Below, one piece after another: positions 1 through 8,907 of a stretch of 64,000 nucleotides of DNA. The DNA is from Lachnospiraceae bacterium (GTDB lineage Bacteria > Bacillota > Clostridia > Lachnospirales > Lachnospiraceae): contig JAFSLV010000038.1 of the NCBI GenBank assembly GCA_017448245.1, positions 27,937 to 91,936 of the forward strand, in the 5' to 3' direction. A program made the position numbers and the translations under genes. The first letter of the stretch is position 1; every line of letters starts with the position of its first letter. Below the pieces are notes generated by a model. That model did not search any database, was not told where the DNA came from, and saw only the letters and a program-made list of their open reading frames with translations.

Positions 1-517
1 CGCCCGCGAAGAACGCACCCGCCACGGGAATCCCGACACTGCGCGTCACCGCGTCATATTCCCCGAGCAGAGGACTCGTCATATCAAAGGACACACCGTC
101 ACTGACCGCACGCAGGCGGATCGTGAGGAGCCGTTCCCTGTAGTCCCTGCCGCAGGGAACGATGTGGGTGTATGTGCGGCCCTGAAGTGCCGCGTCACTG
201 CTCTCATAGATCTTTACGCCGTCGATCTCAGCCTCGGCGCTCCACCCCCTGGTATCAAAGGTGACACCCGCAAAGATCTCCTCCCCGGCATCCGGCAGCA
301 GATGCGAGAGCTCGATTTCGTCATGACGCAACACCTTTTCCGTCAATAATCCGGAAACCTCGGACAGCTCCGCATTGTGATAGACTTCCCCGTTGATCGT
401 CACATCGTAACCGCTCACGAGATACACCGTCTCCTCTTTTTGCAGGGGACGGGCCAGAATATAGAGCGCGGCCATCAGCGCATATCCGATGAGAAACGTC
501 AGTGCTCTTTTAGTCAT
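1..517 (-). CDS. Membrane sensor protein, N-terminal part (runs off window start)
   Basis: The 5' portion of a minus-strand gene starts at the ATG at 517 and stays open to the window edge. The first ~20 residues form one membrane segment (MTKRALTFLIGYALMAALYI), followed by a predicted extracytoplasmic domain of mixed beta character. Its length, position and pattern resemble the N-terminal domain of the neighbouring GGDEF protein, so I infer a tandem paralogue (7TM receptor with extracellular jelly-roll-like domain). The ATG overlaps the stop codon of the upstream GGDEF gene by 8 bases (ATGACTAA), which suggests translational coupling. The output domain is outside the window, so a diguanylate cyclase is likely but not shown. 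Confidence 0.7.
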   Translation of the reverse strand, partial: MTKRALTFLIGYALMAALYILARPLQKEETVYLVSGYDVTINGEVYHNAELSEVSGLLTEKVLRHDEIELSHLLPDAGEEIFAGVTFDTRGWSAEAEIDGVKIYESSDAALQGRTYTHIVPCGRDYRERLLTIRLRAVSDGVSFDMTSPLLGEYDAVTRSVGIPVAGAFFAG

Positions 518-2057
518 CACGTCCGTTTCCTCCGTTGCGCAGGTGGACCATGCGCTTCATCTCGTACATGCGTTCGTCGGCCAGGCGGTAGACGTCGTTG
601 CTCTTGCGCGAACGCACCTCGGAAGAATGCGCGCAACCGTAGGAGGTCTCGTATTTGAACGCGCTCTTCGTACGGCTGAGCTTGTGCAACAGCACCGGCA
701 GTCCGTCCGCCTTGTCGATGCCGGTTGCGGCATCGACATCCTTCATAATGACGACAAATTCGTCGCCGCCCATCCGGCCGATCAGATCGGCGTTTTTGAA
801 ATACGCGGCGAGAATCTGGGCAAAGCCCTTTAAGAAGCGGTCTCCCTCGGCATGTCCCAGGGTGTCGTTGATTTTTTTCAGGCCGTTGACATCGAAATTG
901 ATGATAAAGTAGGATTCATGGCCGGCATCCAGCTCCTTCAGGAACTGTTCGCAGTGGGTCCGGTTGGACTGTCCCGTGAGTGCGTCCGTATAGGCGATGC
1001 CGGCGAGCTTTAAGTGTCTTCTCGTCTCACCCAGATGCGCCGCCGCATAGAAATACAGGCTTTCGAGCAAGCCCCCTTCAAAGACGATGCATCCGATCAT
1101 CAGTACCGTGATGCCGCCGGGGAGCGTACCGCGGATAAAAATCTGCAGCAGGGCGCAGACGATGACGGCACAACATCCCGCCAACAGCGGAATATCGGAA
1201 AAATTGGTCGTGCTCGTTGCGCTTCTGGTCAGCGTGACCTCTCCCTTTTTGTACCGCCATGCAAAATCCAGCGCGATGCCGCAGATCCCCGCGGGCATCA
1301 GCACCGCACCGGCCGCAAGGCATCTGGCCTCAAGTGCCGCACTGTCCCACAAAATGCTGAATACGTTGCTTGCCGCAAAGGCATAGAGACCCGCTCCGGC
1401 CGAAAACAGCGCACTGAACAGTATCCGCAGATTGCGCCGCAGGTATTTGGCGATAAATACGGATACGCCCAGAAGGATCAGTCCCTGAAGAAAGAAATGC
1501 GCACCGTACAGCGCACCGTACCCGTGCTGCAGAATCCTGCGCAGATACAGATCCGTGCGGTTGCCGATCGCGATCTCGGAGAGTTTGCGGAACGCGTCGT
1601 CTTTTGTTCCCGTAAAGACGAGCTGCAGCGTTTTGCCTCCATAGCCCTGGGGCAACGGGATATAGTGCCTCTCCGCGGGATAGGAACGTCCGAGCGACGC
1701 TTCGCCGTAGGAAAAGACCGGCTCGTCATCCAGATACACCCGCAGGGCACAATGCTCCGTCACGAGTGTCACGCAGGCGCCTTCCACCTCTTCTTGCGGC
1801 AGCTCATGGAGGAGCAGCATCGCTTCCCCCTCGTTCAGTGCCTCCTGCATGATATCCGGGGTGCGGACGTTGCTCCTGCTCTCCTCGTTGCGCTCCACGG
1901 TCCAGCCGTCGCTTAAGAGCGTCACCCGCTCCGGCACGTGCGGAATCAGCGCAGCATAGGCCATCGGCAGGATCAGGGAAAGCCCCGCCAGTGCCGCCAG
2001 CCAGTATAAAAGAAACCGAATCAGACGAAAATATCTCACAATTATGAAGTATACCAT
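510..2057 (-). CDS. Membrane-anchored diguanylate cyclase (GGDEF) with extracellular sensor domain
   Basis: Predicted to make cyclic di-GMP from GTP at the inner face of the membrane. About 515 residues: one N-terminal membrane segment (~10-30), an extracytoplasmic beta-rich domain (~40-180), several membrane segments (~185-340) and a C-terminal GGDEF domain (~350-510). The active-site motif is intact (GRMGGDEFVV). The product-inhibition site five residues upstream reads KNAD instead of RxxD, so feedback inhibition may be weak. I chose the ATG at 2057; a GTG at 2039 is possible and neither has a strong ribosome site. A TATAAT lies at 2071-2076 just upstream. The reading frame extends far further upstream, but that part is antisense to hppA and is not coding. 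It overlaps the next paralogous gene. Confidence 0.85.
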   Translation of the reverse strand: MVYFIIVRYFRLIRFLLYWLAALAGLSLILPMAYAALIPHVPERVTLLSDGWTVERNEESRSNVRTPDIMQEALNEGEAMLLLHELPQEEVEGACVTLVTEHCALRVYLDDEPVFSYGEASLGRSYPAERHYIPLPQGYGGKTLQLVFTGTKDDAFRKLSEIAIGNRTDLYLRRILQHGYGALYGAHFFLQGLILLGVSVFIAKYLRRNLRILFSALFSAGAGLYAFAASNVFSILWDSAALEARCLAAGAVLMPAGICGIALDFAWRYKKGEVTLTRSATSTTNFSDIPLLAGCCAVIVCALLQIFIRGTLPGGITVLMIGCIVFEGGLLESLYFYAAAHLGETRRHLKLAGIAYTDALTGQSNRTHCEQFLKELDAGHESYFIINFDVNGLKKINDTLGHAEGDRFLKGFAQILAAYFKNADLIGRMGGDEFVVIMKDVDAATGIDKADGLPVLLHKLSRTKSAFKYETSYGCAHSSEVRSRKSNDVYRLADERMYEMKRMVHLRNGGNGRDD

Positions 2058-2150
2058 AAATTTTATTAAGATTATAGTAGACAAACGGAAAAGAAACTGG
2101 CAAAATAATATGATTGGAGAGGAAAAACTACTTTGCTGGAGGTAATGATT

Positions 2151-4160
2151 ATGGATCAACTGGCTTTCGCAGCCCCCGTACTTGCGTGTTTTGCGCTGCT
2201 GTTTGCCTTCTACCTGATTTCGAAGGTCTCGAAGCAGGACGCTGGCACGGACCGCATGAAGGAGATTGCGGCATTCATCCATGAGGGGGCACGCGCCTTT
2301 CTGATGGCGGAATACAAGATTCTCGTCTACTTTATCGTTATCCTGTTTGTGCTGATCGGCCTGGGAATCGGCTGGGTCACTGCCGTCTGCTTCATCGTCG
2401 GCGCGCTGTTCTCGACGGCTGCCGGTTACATCGGCATGAACGTCGCCACCAAGGCCAATGTGCGTACCGCGGCGGCGGCCAAGGACAAGGGCATGAACGG
2501 TGCGCTTTCGGTGGCCTTTTCGGGCGGTGCCGTCATGGGCATGTGCGTCGTGGGCTTCGGTCTGCTGGGCGCAAGCGTCATCTATCTGGTAACCGGCAAT
2601 CCGGACGTGCTCTCGGGTTTTTCCCTGGGCGCTTCCTCGATCGCCCTCTTTGCGCGTGTGGGCGGCGGTATCTATACCAAAGCCGCGGACGTCGGTGCGG
2701 ACCTCGTCGGTAAGGTCGAGGCCGGTATCCCGGAAGACGATCCGCGCAACCCCGCCGTTATCGCCGACAACGTCGGTGACAACGTCGGCGACGTGGCCGG
2801 CATGGGCGCGGATCTTTTCGAGTCTTATGTGGGATCGATCGTCTCGGCGATCGCTCTGGGCGTCGTTGCTTATGAAGGAAACGGCGGCCTCTTCCCGCTT
2901 CTGATCGCGGGACTCGGCATCCTGTCCGGTATCATCGGATGCTTCTTTGTCCGGGGTGACGAAAACAGCAATCCGCATAAGGCCCTCAAGGCAGGCTCCT
3001 ATACCGCCTCCGTCCTTGTGGTCATCGGTTCGCTGGCGCTGAGCTATTTCTTCTTTGGTAATATCAATGCGGCGATTGCCATCATCGCAGGCCTCATCGT
3101 CGGCCTGATCATCGGTATCGTGACCGAGATCTATACGTCCTCGGATTATCGCTTTGTCAAAAAGATCGCACAGCAGTCGGAAACCGGCCCCGCAACCACG
3201 ATCATTTCCGGTATTGCTGTCGGCATGCAGTCCTGTGCCATTCCGACGGTGCTGATCTCCGTCGGAATCATCGCCGCCTTTCTTTCGATGGGCGGCATGT
3301 CGGATGTCTCGAAGGGCCTCTTCGGTATCGCGCTTGCAGCGGTCGGCATGCTCTCGACCACCGGTATCACGGTGGCGGTCGACGCCTACGGCCCGATCGC
3401 CGATAACGCAGGCGGTATCGCGGAGATGAGCAAGCTCCCCGCGGATGTCCGCAAGATCACGGACAAGCTGGATGCCGTCGGCAATACGACCGCCGCCATG
3501 GGCAAGGGCTTTGCGATCGGAAGCGCGGCACTCACGGCGCTCGCACTCTTCGTTTCCTATGCGCAGTCCGTTCAGCTCTTTGAACAGGGCATCAATCTGC
3601 TCGACTACAAGGTCATCGTGGGACTTCTGATCGGCGGTATGCTGCCCTTCATGTTCTCCGCGCTGACGATGGATTCGGTGAGTAAGGCCGCCAACAAGAT
3701 GATCGAGGAGGTACGCAGACAGTTCCGCACCATCCCCGGAATCCTCGAAGGCACGGCCAAGCCGGATTACACAACCTGTGTCGCCATTTCCACACAGGCG
3801 GCTCTCCATGAGATGCTCGTTCCCGGTATCATGGCGGTGCTGGTCCCCCTGGCGGTGGGCTTTATCCTCGGCACCACGGCACTCGGCGGGATGCTGGCGG
3901 GATCGCTCGTCACCGGTGTCATGCTCGCGATCTTCATGAGCAACTCGGGCGGTGCCTGGGACAATGCAAAAAAATACGTGGAGGAAGGCAATCACGGAGG
4001 GAAAGGCTCCGAGACCCACTCCGCAACCGTTATCGGCGATACGGTCGGCGATCCCTTCAAGGATACCTCCGGCCCCTCGATCAATATCCTGATCAAGCTG
4101 ATGACCGTGGTTTCTCTGGTGTTTGCGCCGTTGTTTCTTTCCATCGGCAGTCTCTTGTAA
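2151..4160 (+). CDS. hppA: Membrane-bound ion-pumping pyrophosphatase
   Basis: Hydrolyses pyrophosphate and pumps H+ and/or Na+ across the cytoplasmic membrane. About 669 residues with many membrane helices, the usual length for the family. The pyrophosphate/Mg2+ motif is clear ([19 protein letters not shown]), as are a second acidic loop near the C terminus ([15 protein letters not shown]) and [13 protein letters not shown]. The sequence [10 protein letters not shown] has Ala where K+-independent enzymes have Lys, so the K+-dependent class is expected. H+ versus Na+ specificity cannot be decided by eye. The ATG at 2151 lies 8 bases after GGAGG; a TTG at 2133 in the same frame is less likely. 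It is followed after 23 bases by a phosphate acyltransferase gene. Confidence 0.96.
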   Translation: MDQLAFAAPVLACFALLFAFYLISKVSKQDAGTDRMKEIAAFIHEGARAFLMAEYKILVYFIVILFVLIGLGIGWVTAVCFIVGALFSTAAGYIGMNVATKANVRTAAAAKDKGMNGALSVAFSGGAVMGMCVVGFGLLGASVIYLVTGNPDVLSGFSLGASSIALFARVGGGIYTKAADVGADLVGKVEAGIPEDDPRNPAVIADNVGDNVGDVAGMGADLFESYVGSIVSAIALGVVAYEGNGGLFPLLIAGLGILSGIIGCFFVRGDENSNPHKALKAGSYTASVLVVIGSLALSYFFFGNINAAIAIIAGLIVGLIIGIVTEIYTSSDYRFVKKIAQQSETGPATTIISGIAVGMQSCAIPTVLISVGIIAAFLSMGGMSDVSKGLFGIALAAVGMLSTTGITVAVDAYGPIADNAGGIAEMSKLPADVRKITDKLDAVGNTTAAMGKGFAIGSAALTALALFVSYAQSVQLFEQGINLLDYKVIVGLLIGGMLPFMFSALTMDSVSKAANKMIEEVRRQFRTIPGILEGTAKPDYTTCVAISTQAALHEMLVPGIMAVLVPLAVGFILGTTALGGMLAGSLVTGVMLAIFMSNSGGAWDNAKKYVEEGNHGGKGSETHSATVIGDTVGDPFKDTSGPSINILIKLMTVVSLVFAPLFLSIGSLL

Positions 4161-4183
4161 GATGACAGAAAGGTCGGTGTTTT

Positions 4184-5098
4184 ATGAGTAAAACAGAATA
4201 TGCAAAAGAGTTCCGGGGCATTATCGACAAAGCCAGGGGTAAAAAAATGCGTGTGGCGCTGGCAGGCGCCGATTGCGAGAATATCCTGCAGGGGCTTTTT
4301 GATGCCCAGGAGGACGGATTTGTCGAACCGATCCTGATCGGCAATTACAAAAAAATCCATGACATGCTTGAACGTCTTTCGCTTACGGACCGCCAGTTTG
4401 ACATGCAGCCGGTCACCAACGACACCAATGTCGTACAGTATGCGATCGAGATGGTCAGAAGCGGCGGTGCGGACTGCCTCATGCGCGGCTCCACGCAGAC
4501 AAGAGACTTTCTGATGCCGGTCCTTAACAAGGCCAATCATCTGATCCGCGAGGATTCTCTCATCACGCACGTCGTCGTATTAAAGGTGCCGCGCTTTGAA
4601 AAGTTGCTTGCGATCTCCGACGTCACGCTCCTGGTCGAGCCTTCGATCGAAGCAAGAAAGGGCGTCATCCGTAATATGGTACGCGCTTTAAAGGTCTTTG
4701 GTATCACGGAACCCAATATCGCGCTTCTCTCTCTCGTGGAGAAGCCGAGTTTTCACATGCGTGACACCGTCGAGGCACAGACGATCGTCAACGATCATAA
4801 GGAGACGCCGATTGCCACCTGCAATCTGGTCGGCCCCATCACCTATGATCTGATCGTCAGCAAGGAGGCCGCCCGCCTCAAGGAATTTGACTGCCCGTAT
4901 TGCGGTGAGTTCGACGGCATTGTCGTCCCGAACCTCATGAGCGGCAATCTCCTGGTCAAGGGCTTACAGATCAGCACCGGCGCCTTGGGTTGCGGCATCC
5001 TGATGGGCGCTACCGTTCCGATCGCGATCACCGGACGCTCCGACTCCAAGGAACAGGCCTATCTCTCTCTCGCGGCCTGCGCGGCGATGATGAACTGA
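4184..5098 (+). CDS. Phosphate butyryl/acetyltransferase family enzyme
   Basis: Member of the Pta/Ptb family, which interconverts acyl-CoA plus phosphate with acyl phosphate plus CoA. 304 residues, the length of phosphate butyryltransferases. Family signs include the N-terminal region ending [11 protein letters not shown], the central [10 protein letters not shown], and the C-terminal [23 protein letters not shown] followed by a short helix. Substrate chain length cannot be read from sequence, and no butyrate kinase gene lies beside it. It follows hppA closely (AGAAAGG ribosome site) and is followed by a strong terminator, so the two probably form one operon. The shared theme is phosphate-bond energy (PPi and acyl phosphate), which is inference. 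Confidence 0.85.
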   Translation: MSKTEYAKEFRGIIDKARGKKMRVALAGADCENILQGLFDAQEDGFVEPILIGNYKKIHDMLERLSLTDRQFDMQPVTNDTNVVQYAIEMVRSGGADCLMRGSTQTRDFLMPVLNKANHLIREDSLITHVVVLKVPRFEKLLAISDVTLLVEPSIEARKGVIRNMVRALKVFGITEPNIALLSLVEKPSFHMRDTVEAQTIVNDHKETPIATCNLVGPITYDLIVSKEAARLKEFDCPYCGEFDGIVVPNLMSGNLLVKGLQISTGALGCGILMGATVPIAITGRSDSKEQAYLSLAACAAMMN

Positions 5099-5129
5099 CG
5101 CCTTCTTTGCCTTACACACATGATATCCC

Positions 5130-5167
5130 AAAAAAGGTACTGCCTGTCCGACAGTACCTTTTTTTTG
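5130..5167 (+). terminator. Intrinsic terminator after the acyltransferase gene
   Basis: An 11-base stem (AAAAGGTACTG paired with CAGTACCTTTT) closes a loop of about 7 bases and is followed by a run of T. It lies 32 bases after the stop at 5098. The A-rich left arm gives a T run on the minus strand as well, but no minus-strand gene ends here. Confidence 0.9.
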
Positions 5168-5173
5168 CCGTAT

Positions 5174-5236
5174 ATGCCAGGGGGGACGGTTCTCCTTGGC
5201 TTGTTTTCGGTCAAAAGGGACAGATCTCACAGGTTC
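5174..5236. repeat. REP-like intergenic element (candidate)
   Basis: The intergenic stretch carries GGGGGGACGGTTCTC and, about 30 bases on, AAAAGGGACAGATCTC. Pairs of GGGACGGTTC-type and GGGACAGAT-type blocks are familiar to me from dispersed repeats in several Firmicutes genomes. Only one copy was noticed in this window, so the repeat nature rests on recall, not on internal evidence. Confidence 0.35.
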
Positions 5237-5249
5237 GCTCACAATTTAA

Positions 5250-5278
5250 TTGACTTGCATCGTGATTAGGCGTAAACT
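5250..5278 (+). promoter_or_regulatory. Promoter for the solute symporter gene
   Basis: TTGACT (5250-5255) and TAAACT (5273-5278) are separated by 17 bases, a good sigma-A-type match. The predicted start site lies about 95 bases upstream of the ATG at 5381, leaving a leader of moderate length with no structure that I recognise. Confidence 0.6.
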
Positions 5279-5380
5279 ATGTTTTGACACAGAAACACTT
5301 TATTGATTCAACGTGTTAAAGCGTTATTTGTATATACGATTCTGCTCAGCTTTGATGCAGGGAATGAGAGGTATTCTAAC

Positions 5381-6937
5381 ATGGCAGTCAAAATCCTGAT
5401 GCTGGTGGTATTTTTTGCGATCATGATCGGTGTGGGCCTCTACTGCCGCAAAAACGCGACCGACGTCAACGGTTTTGTCCTGGGCGGCAGAAGTGTCGGC
5501 CCGTGGCTCACCGCCTTTGCCTACGGAACCTCCTATTTTTCCGCTGTTGTCTTTGTCGGCTACGCGGGACAGTTTGGCTGGCGCTTCGGGATCGCCGCGA
5601 CCTGGGCCGGCATCGGCAATGCCCTGATCGGGTCGCTTGCCGCATGGATGCTGCTCGGACGCCGCACACGCATCATGACACAGCACCTGGACTCCAGGAC
5701 GATGCCGGAGTTTTTTGAAAAGCGCTTCGGATCTTCTTCTTTGAAGCTCGCCGCAAGCGCCGTGACCTTTGTTTTTCTGATTCCGTATACCGCGTCTTTA
5801 TACAACGGCTTGTCGCGTCTCTTCGGCATGGCCTTTCATATCGATTATGCGGTCTGTGTCGTCGTGATGGCGGTGCTGACCGGGATCTACGTCATCGCCG
5901 GCGGCTACATGGCAACCGCCGTCAACGACTTTATCCAGGGGATCATCATGATCTTCGGGATCTGCGCCGTGATTTACGCGGTGCTGCGTTCACAGGGCGG
6001 CTTTATGGCGTCACTGGACGGTCTTGCGCGGATTACGGATGAAAGCGTGTCTTCGACTCCCGGCGTCTTTAACTCATTTTTCGGCCCGGACCCCGTCAAT
6101 CTCCTGGGGGTCGTACTGCTGACGAGTCTCGGCACCTGGGGACTGCCGCAGATGGTGCAAAAGTTTTACGCGATCCGTTCCGAAAAGAGCGTCGAAACCG
6201 GCACGATCATCTCCACCTTTTTCGCCTTTATTATTGCCGGCGGATGCTATTTCCTCGGCGGCTTCGGCAGACTCTTTTCCGACCGTGTGGATGTCGCTAA
6301 GGAAGGATATGACGCCATTGTCCCGGCGATGCTCTCGGGGCTTCCGGATCTGTTGATTGCGATTGTCGTGATCCTGGTCCTCTCCGCTTCGATGTCGACG
6401 CTCTCTTCTCTTGTGCTGACGTCCTCTTCGACGCTTACGATCGATTTTATCAAGGGAAGTGTTGCCAAAGACATGGATGAGAAAAAACAGGTCTTACTCA
6501 TGCGCGTGCTGATCGTCGTCTTTATCGCGATCTCCGTCGTTATCGCCCTCATCCAGTACAGAGGCTCCATCTCCTTTATCGCACAGCTCATGGGCGTGAG
6601 CTGGGGCGCACTTGCGGGTGCCTTCCTTGCGCCCTTCCTCTTCGGTCTCTACTGGAAGGGTACGACAAAAGCCGCCTGCTGGATCTGCTTTTTGTTTTCG
6701 ACAATCCTCATGCTCCTCAATATCTTTTTCAGACCGCAGTTTCCAACACTCCTGCAGTCGCCGATCAATGCCGGCGCCTTCTGCATGATCGCGGGACTCA
6801 TCATCGTGCCCGTCGTTTCGCTCATCACAAAGCGTCCCGACGGTACGCTCGTCGACGAGGCCTTCTCCTGCTACGAGCGCCGTGTCCTTGTCCCGCAGAG
6901 GGAGGCCCTGGGGGACGGCGACGGCGCGGAGTCGTAA
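5381..6937 (+). CDS. Sodium:solute symporter family transporter
   Basis: About 518 residues with roughly 13 membrane helices. The early signature (NGFVLGGRSVGPWLTAFAYG, then TSYFSAVVFVGYAGQFGWRFG) is typical of the SSS family that takes up amino acids, sugars or organic acids with Na+. SASMSTLSSLVLTSSS matches the conserved SSS helix that contributes to the Na+ site. Proline, pantothenate and other substrates are possible and sequence alone does not decide. The ATG at 5381 follows GAGAGG at good spacing, so an earlier in-frame ATG at 5303 is not favoured. The gene has its own promoter and is followed by a hairpin at 7021-7055. A pyrophosphatase upstream fits a Na+/H+ energy theme, but this is speculation. 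Confidence 0.92.
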   Translation: MAVKILMLVVFFAIMIGVGLYCRKNATDVNGFVLGGRSVGPWLTAFAYGTSYFSAVVFVGYAGQFGWRFGIAATWAGIGNALIGSLAAWMLLGRRTRIMTQHLDSRTMPEFFEKRFGSSSLKLAASAVTFVFLIPYTASLYNGLSRLFGMAFHIDYAVCVVVMAVLTGIYVIAGGYMATAVNDFIQGIIMIFGICAVIYAVLRSQGGFMASLDGLARITDESVSSTPGVFNSFFGPDPVNLLGVVLLTSLGTWGLPQMVQKFYAIRSEKSVETGTIISTFFAFIIAGGCYFLGGFGRLFSDRVDVAKEGYDAIVPAMLSGLPDLLIAIVVILVLSASMSTLSSLVLTSSSTLTIDFIKGSVAKDMDEKKQVLLMRVLIVVFIAISVVIALIQYRGSISFIAQLMGVSWGALAGAFLAPFLFGLYWKGTTKAACWICFLFSTILMLLNIFFRPQFPTLLQSPINAGAFCMIAGLIIVPVVSLITKRPDGTLVDEAFSCYERRVLVPQREALGDGDGAES

Positions 6938-7020
6938 AATCAAAAAAACAGGGGGCCTGTTGGGGCACCCTCCGTGAGGAAGATTCTTTGAGGAAGCAAT
7001 CACCGGCGCAAAAGAATATG

Positions 7021-7055
7021 AAACCGGCGCGACCGCCATGGCCGCGCCGGTTTTG
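7021..7055 (+). terminator. Intrinsic terminator after the symporter gene
   Basis: A perfect 10-base stem (AACCGGCGCG with CGCGCCGGTT) is followed by TTTTG. It sits about 85 bases beyond the symporter stop, between convergent genes, so it may also slow minus-strand transcription from the CPBP gene. Confidence 0.8.
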
Positions 7056-7118
7056 TCACTTGGATTTTGGGGGCAAAATCCGATGCTCGTTATGCGTGTG
7101 GACAGAAGCAATTCGAGA

Positions 7119-7877
7119 TTATTGCGGATCAGATACAGATCCCTTCTGCAAGTCTGCCTGGTTGATCGCAGGCGTCTCTACACGCTTTGTTAAATACAGG
7201 CAGTATGCCGCGGATACGATGACGATCCCGATATGCAGGATCAAATTCACAAGCTGAGAGCCTTCGTCGGATGCGAATACAGAGGACACGTCGATGAAAC
7301 TGTGCGCCAGGATCCCGGGCAGAAGGCTTCCGCTCTTGTAAAAAACAAACGTAAAGACAAAGCCGAGGGCAACCGCGAAGACCACCTGGGCGAGCGTCTC
7401 AACCAGATTATGTCCGGTAAACAGATTCACAATATGCCCGAGTCCGAAGGTGACGGAAGAGACAATAACAGCCGCTTTGACGCTGCCGTCCTTCAGCATG
7501 GCCTTGAACAGGAAGCCGCGAAAAATCAGTTCCTCCGCAAATCCGACCAAAGCCATGGATACGGCGGCATAGATCAGTCCCGGTATCGGGTAATCCGGCG
7601 AAAAACCGCCGAAAAGATTCATGCAGGAAAGAAGCCACAGCGGGATGAACCACAGCATGGCCTTGCTGTTCTTCGCCCATCCGGCCAGGCCGTACTTTCC
7701 CATAAGCTCGTTCTTTTTCACAAACAGGAAAATCGCTGCGGATATCACGATCAGGCCCAGCATGTGCCACAGCGAATCGAGGCCGAAATTGTTTTGCAGC
7801 GTCCCCATGCCCACCGTGTAGATCACGATCCATAGGATCGCAAAGGTGATCTCGCTTTTTTCATACAGTTTCTTCAT
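7119..7877 (-). CDS. CPBP-family intramembrane metalloprotease (CAAX/Abi type)
   Basis: About 252 residues and around seven membrane helices. The three family motifs are all present: EELIFR (EExxxR), FGLGH (FxxxH) and HSFID, which together form the presumed metal-dependent active site of CPBP/Rce1-like enzymes. In bacteria such proteins are linked to bacteriocin immunity, peptide maturation or phage defence; the substrate is unknown here. The start at 7877 overlaps the 3' end of the TetR-family gene, so both are probably translated from the same message and the TetR protein would control this protease. Confidence 0.85.
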   Translation of the reverse strand: MKKLYEKSEITFAILWIVIYTVGMGTLQNNFGLDSLWHMLGLIVISAAIFLFVKKNELMGKYGLAGWAKNSKAMLWFIPLWLLSCMNLFGGFSPDYPIPGLIYAAVSMALVGFAEELIFRGFLFKAMLKDGSVKAAVIVSSVTFGLGHIVNLFTGHNLVETLAQVVFAVALGFVFTFVFYKSGSLLPGILAHSFIDVSSVFASDEGSQLVNLILHIGIVIVSAAYCLYLTKRVETPAINQADLQKGSVSDPQ

Positions 7878-8448
7878 GTTCCTTCTCCTCCTGCATAGCC
7901 GCGAGAAAAGCGCCGTTCCAAGCCCGTTCCAGGTGCTCCGCGACCAGTTTTTCATCATATTCCATACCGTTGTTGGCAATGATGCTGGCATAGCCGTGCG
8001 CAAACAGCGCCACGGTCAGAAATATCTGCTTGGTTTTTTCCGCGCTCAATCCGGCACCCTCCTGCATGGCGGCAAGGACCGGAACCAGCTCTTCGGACTC
8101 GATCATCTCCAGCAGACTGTTCTCCTCCGCATATCCGGATTGAAACAGAAAACAGAACAACTGCGGTTCCTCTACAGCAAACCGGATATAGTTCAAGCCG
8201 ATCCCAAGGATTGGATTCTGTTCCGGCATAATCGTCATTATATACTCTGAATGCAAATGATTGACTTGCGCATAAGCAGCACGTTTCATGGCGTCAATGG
8301 TTGAAAAGTGATACATGACCGGCTGCGTGGAACAGCGCAGCTGCGCAGAGACCGTTCTGGCGTTGATATTCTCATATCCACTTTGTTTTGCAACTTCAAT
8401 GGCTGCATTTATGATCATGTCTTTTGCAATTCTTGCTTTTGGTGGCAT
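7861..8448 (-). CDS. TetR/AcrR-family transcriptional regulator
   Basis: 195 residues. The N terminus has the usual TetR DNA-binding layout (residues ~8-55: IAKDMIINAAIEVAKQSGYE, then VSAQLRCSTQPVMYHF as the helix-turn-helix with a final Tyr/His-Phe). The C-terminal ligand domain is not distinctive. It sits directly downstream of a near-consensus promoter with a 14-base palindrome over the start site, so autorepression is likely. It overlaps the CPBP protease gene at its 3' end. Confidence 0.88.
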   Translation of the reverse strand: MPPKARIAKDMIINAAIEVAKQSGYENINARTVSAQLRCSTQPVMYHFSTIDAMKRAAYAQVNHLHSEYIMTIMPEQNPILGIGLNYIRFAVEEPQLFCFLFQSGYAEENSLLEMIESEELVPVLAAMQEGAGLSAEKTKQIFLTVALFAHGYASIIANNGMEYDEKLVAEHLERAWNGAFLAAMQEEKEHEETV

Positions 8449-8478
8449 GTACAGCTTCTCCTCGCTTTATTATAACAT

Positions 8479-8492
8479 TCGTTATATAACGA
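8479..8492. promoter_or_regulatory. Probable TetR operator (14-base palindrome)
   Basis: TCGTTATATAACGA is a perfect palindrome in the leader of the tetR-type gene. It lies right at the transcription start predicted from the promoter at 8498-8526, a classic place for a self-repressing regulator to bind. Confidence 0.65.
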
Positions 8493-8497
8493 TAATT

Positions 8498-8526
8498 ATT
8501 ATACATGGTTCTCCTCAGCTTGTCAA
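8498..8526 (-). promoter_or_regulatory. Consensus sigma-A promoter for the tetR-CPBP operon
   Basis: On the minus strand TTGACA (8526-8521) and TATAAT (8503-8498) are separated by exactly 17 bases. Both hexamers match the consensus perfectly, so unrepressed transcription should be strong. Confidence 0.85.
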
Positions 8527-8537
8527 TACAAATCGTC

Positions 8538-8567
8538 AAAAAGGCACTCGGAGCTTCCGAGTGCCTT
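8538..8567 (-). terminator. Intrinsic terminator upstream of the tetR promoter
   Basis: An 11-base perfect stem (AAGGCACTCGG with CCGAGTGCCTT, 5-base loop) is followed on the minus strand by TTTTT. It ends transcripts arriving from the comEC side just before the tetR promoter. Confidence 0.85.
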
Positions 8568-8583
8568 AATACAAAAGCCCGAA

Positions 8584-8613
8584 GGGAGGCAACTTCCTTA
8601 CGAAGTGCCTCCC
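8584..8613 (-). other. Second hairpin next to the terminator
   Basis: GGGAGGC pairs with GCCTCCC and the stem continues as ACTTC/GAAGT after a one-base bulge. It lies 17 bases upstream (in the minus sense) of the terminator at 8538-8567. It has no T run of its own, so it may help the terminator or be a remnant repeat. Confidence 0.5.
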
Positions 8614-8630
8614 TTTATGCGCCCTGCTTT

Positions 8631-8900
8631 TTAATAATCTTTCGATTTGGGTGTCAAAAGTATTGCTTCATGTTTCAGACATCTAAACCGTATTACTGAT
8701 ATAGAAGAAATAATCTTTTCAGTATCACCGGCTGTCTCCTGCGCACCCGCTTCCGCCTTTTCTTCCACTTCGGCCTTTGCCGTTTCCTCTTCCTGCGCCT
8801 GTGACGCCTGCGAAGAAGACTGTGTCGCTGCGGGCGCCGCCGATCCCCCGCAGGCGCAAAGCGCAAGTATTGCGACTTCTTTTTCGTCCTGCCGCCGGCG
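8631..8900 (-). pseudogene. Remnant of a lipoprotein gene (N-terminal fragment)
   Basis: Just downstream of comEC the minus-strand frame reads EKEVAILALCACGGSAAP, which looks like the end of a lipoprotein signal peptide with its lipobox (LCAC) and a Ser/Ala/Glu-rich linker. There is no start codon where one would be expected (ACG in place of ATG before the Lys-rich start), the hydrophobic core is too short, and the frame ends about 60 codons after the lipobox without a folded domain. I read it as the broken start of a solute-binding lipoprotein gene. The stretch 8521-8907 otherwise holds only the two hairpins and the tetR promoter. Confidence 0.5.
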
Positions 8901-8907
8901 GCAAGGG

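Noticed and set aside
10-833. Several plus-strand frames at the window start
   Set aside because: They are antisense to the sensor genes and carry no recognisable domain or start signal.
2058-4019. Long open reading frame antisense to hppA, continuous with the GGDEF gene
   Set aside because: It is a by-product of the GC-rich codon pattern of hppA on the other strand; the composition is implausible (Arg/Asp/His-rich) and the GGDEF protein has its own start at 2057.
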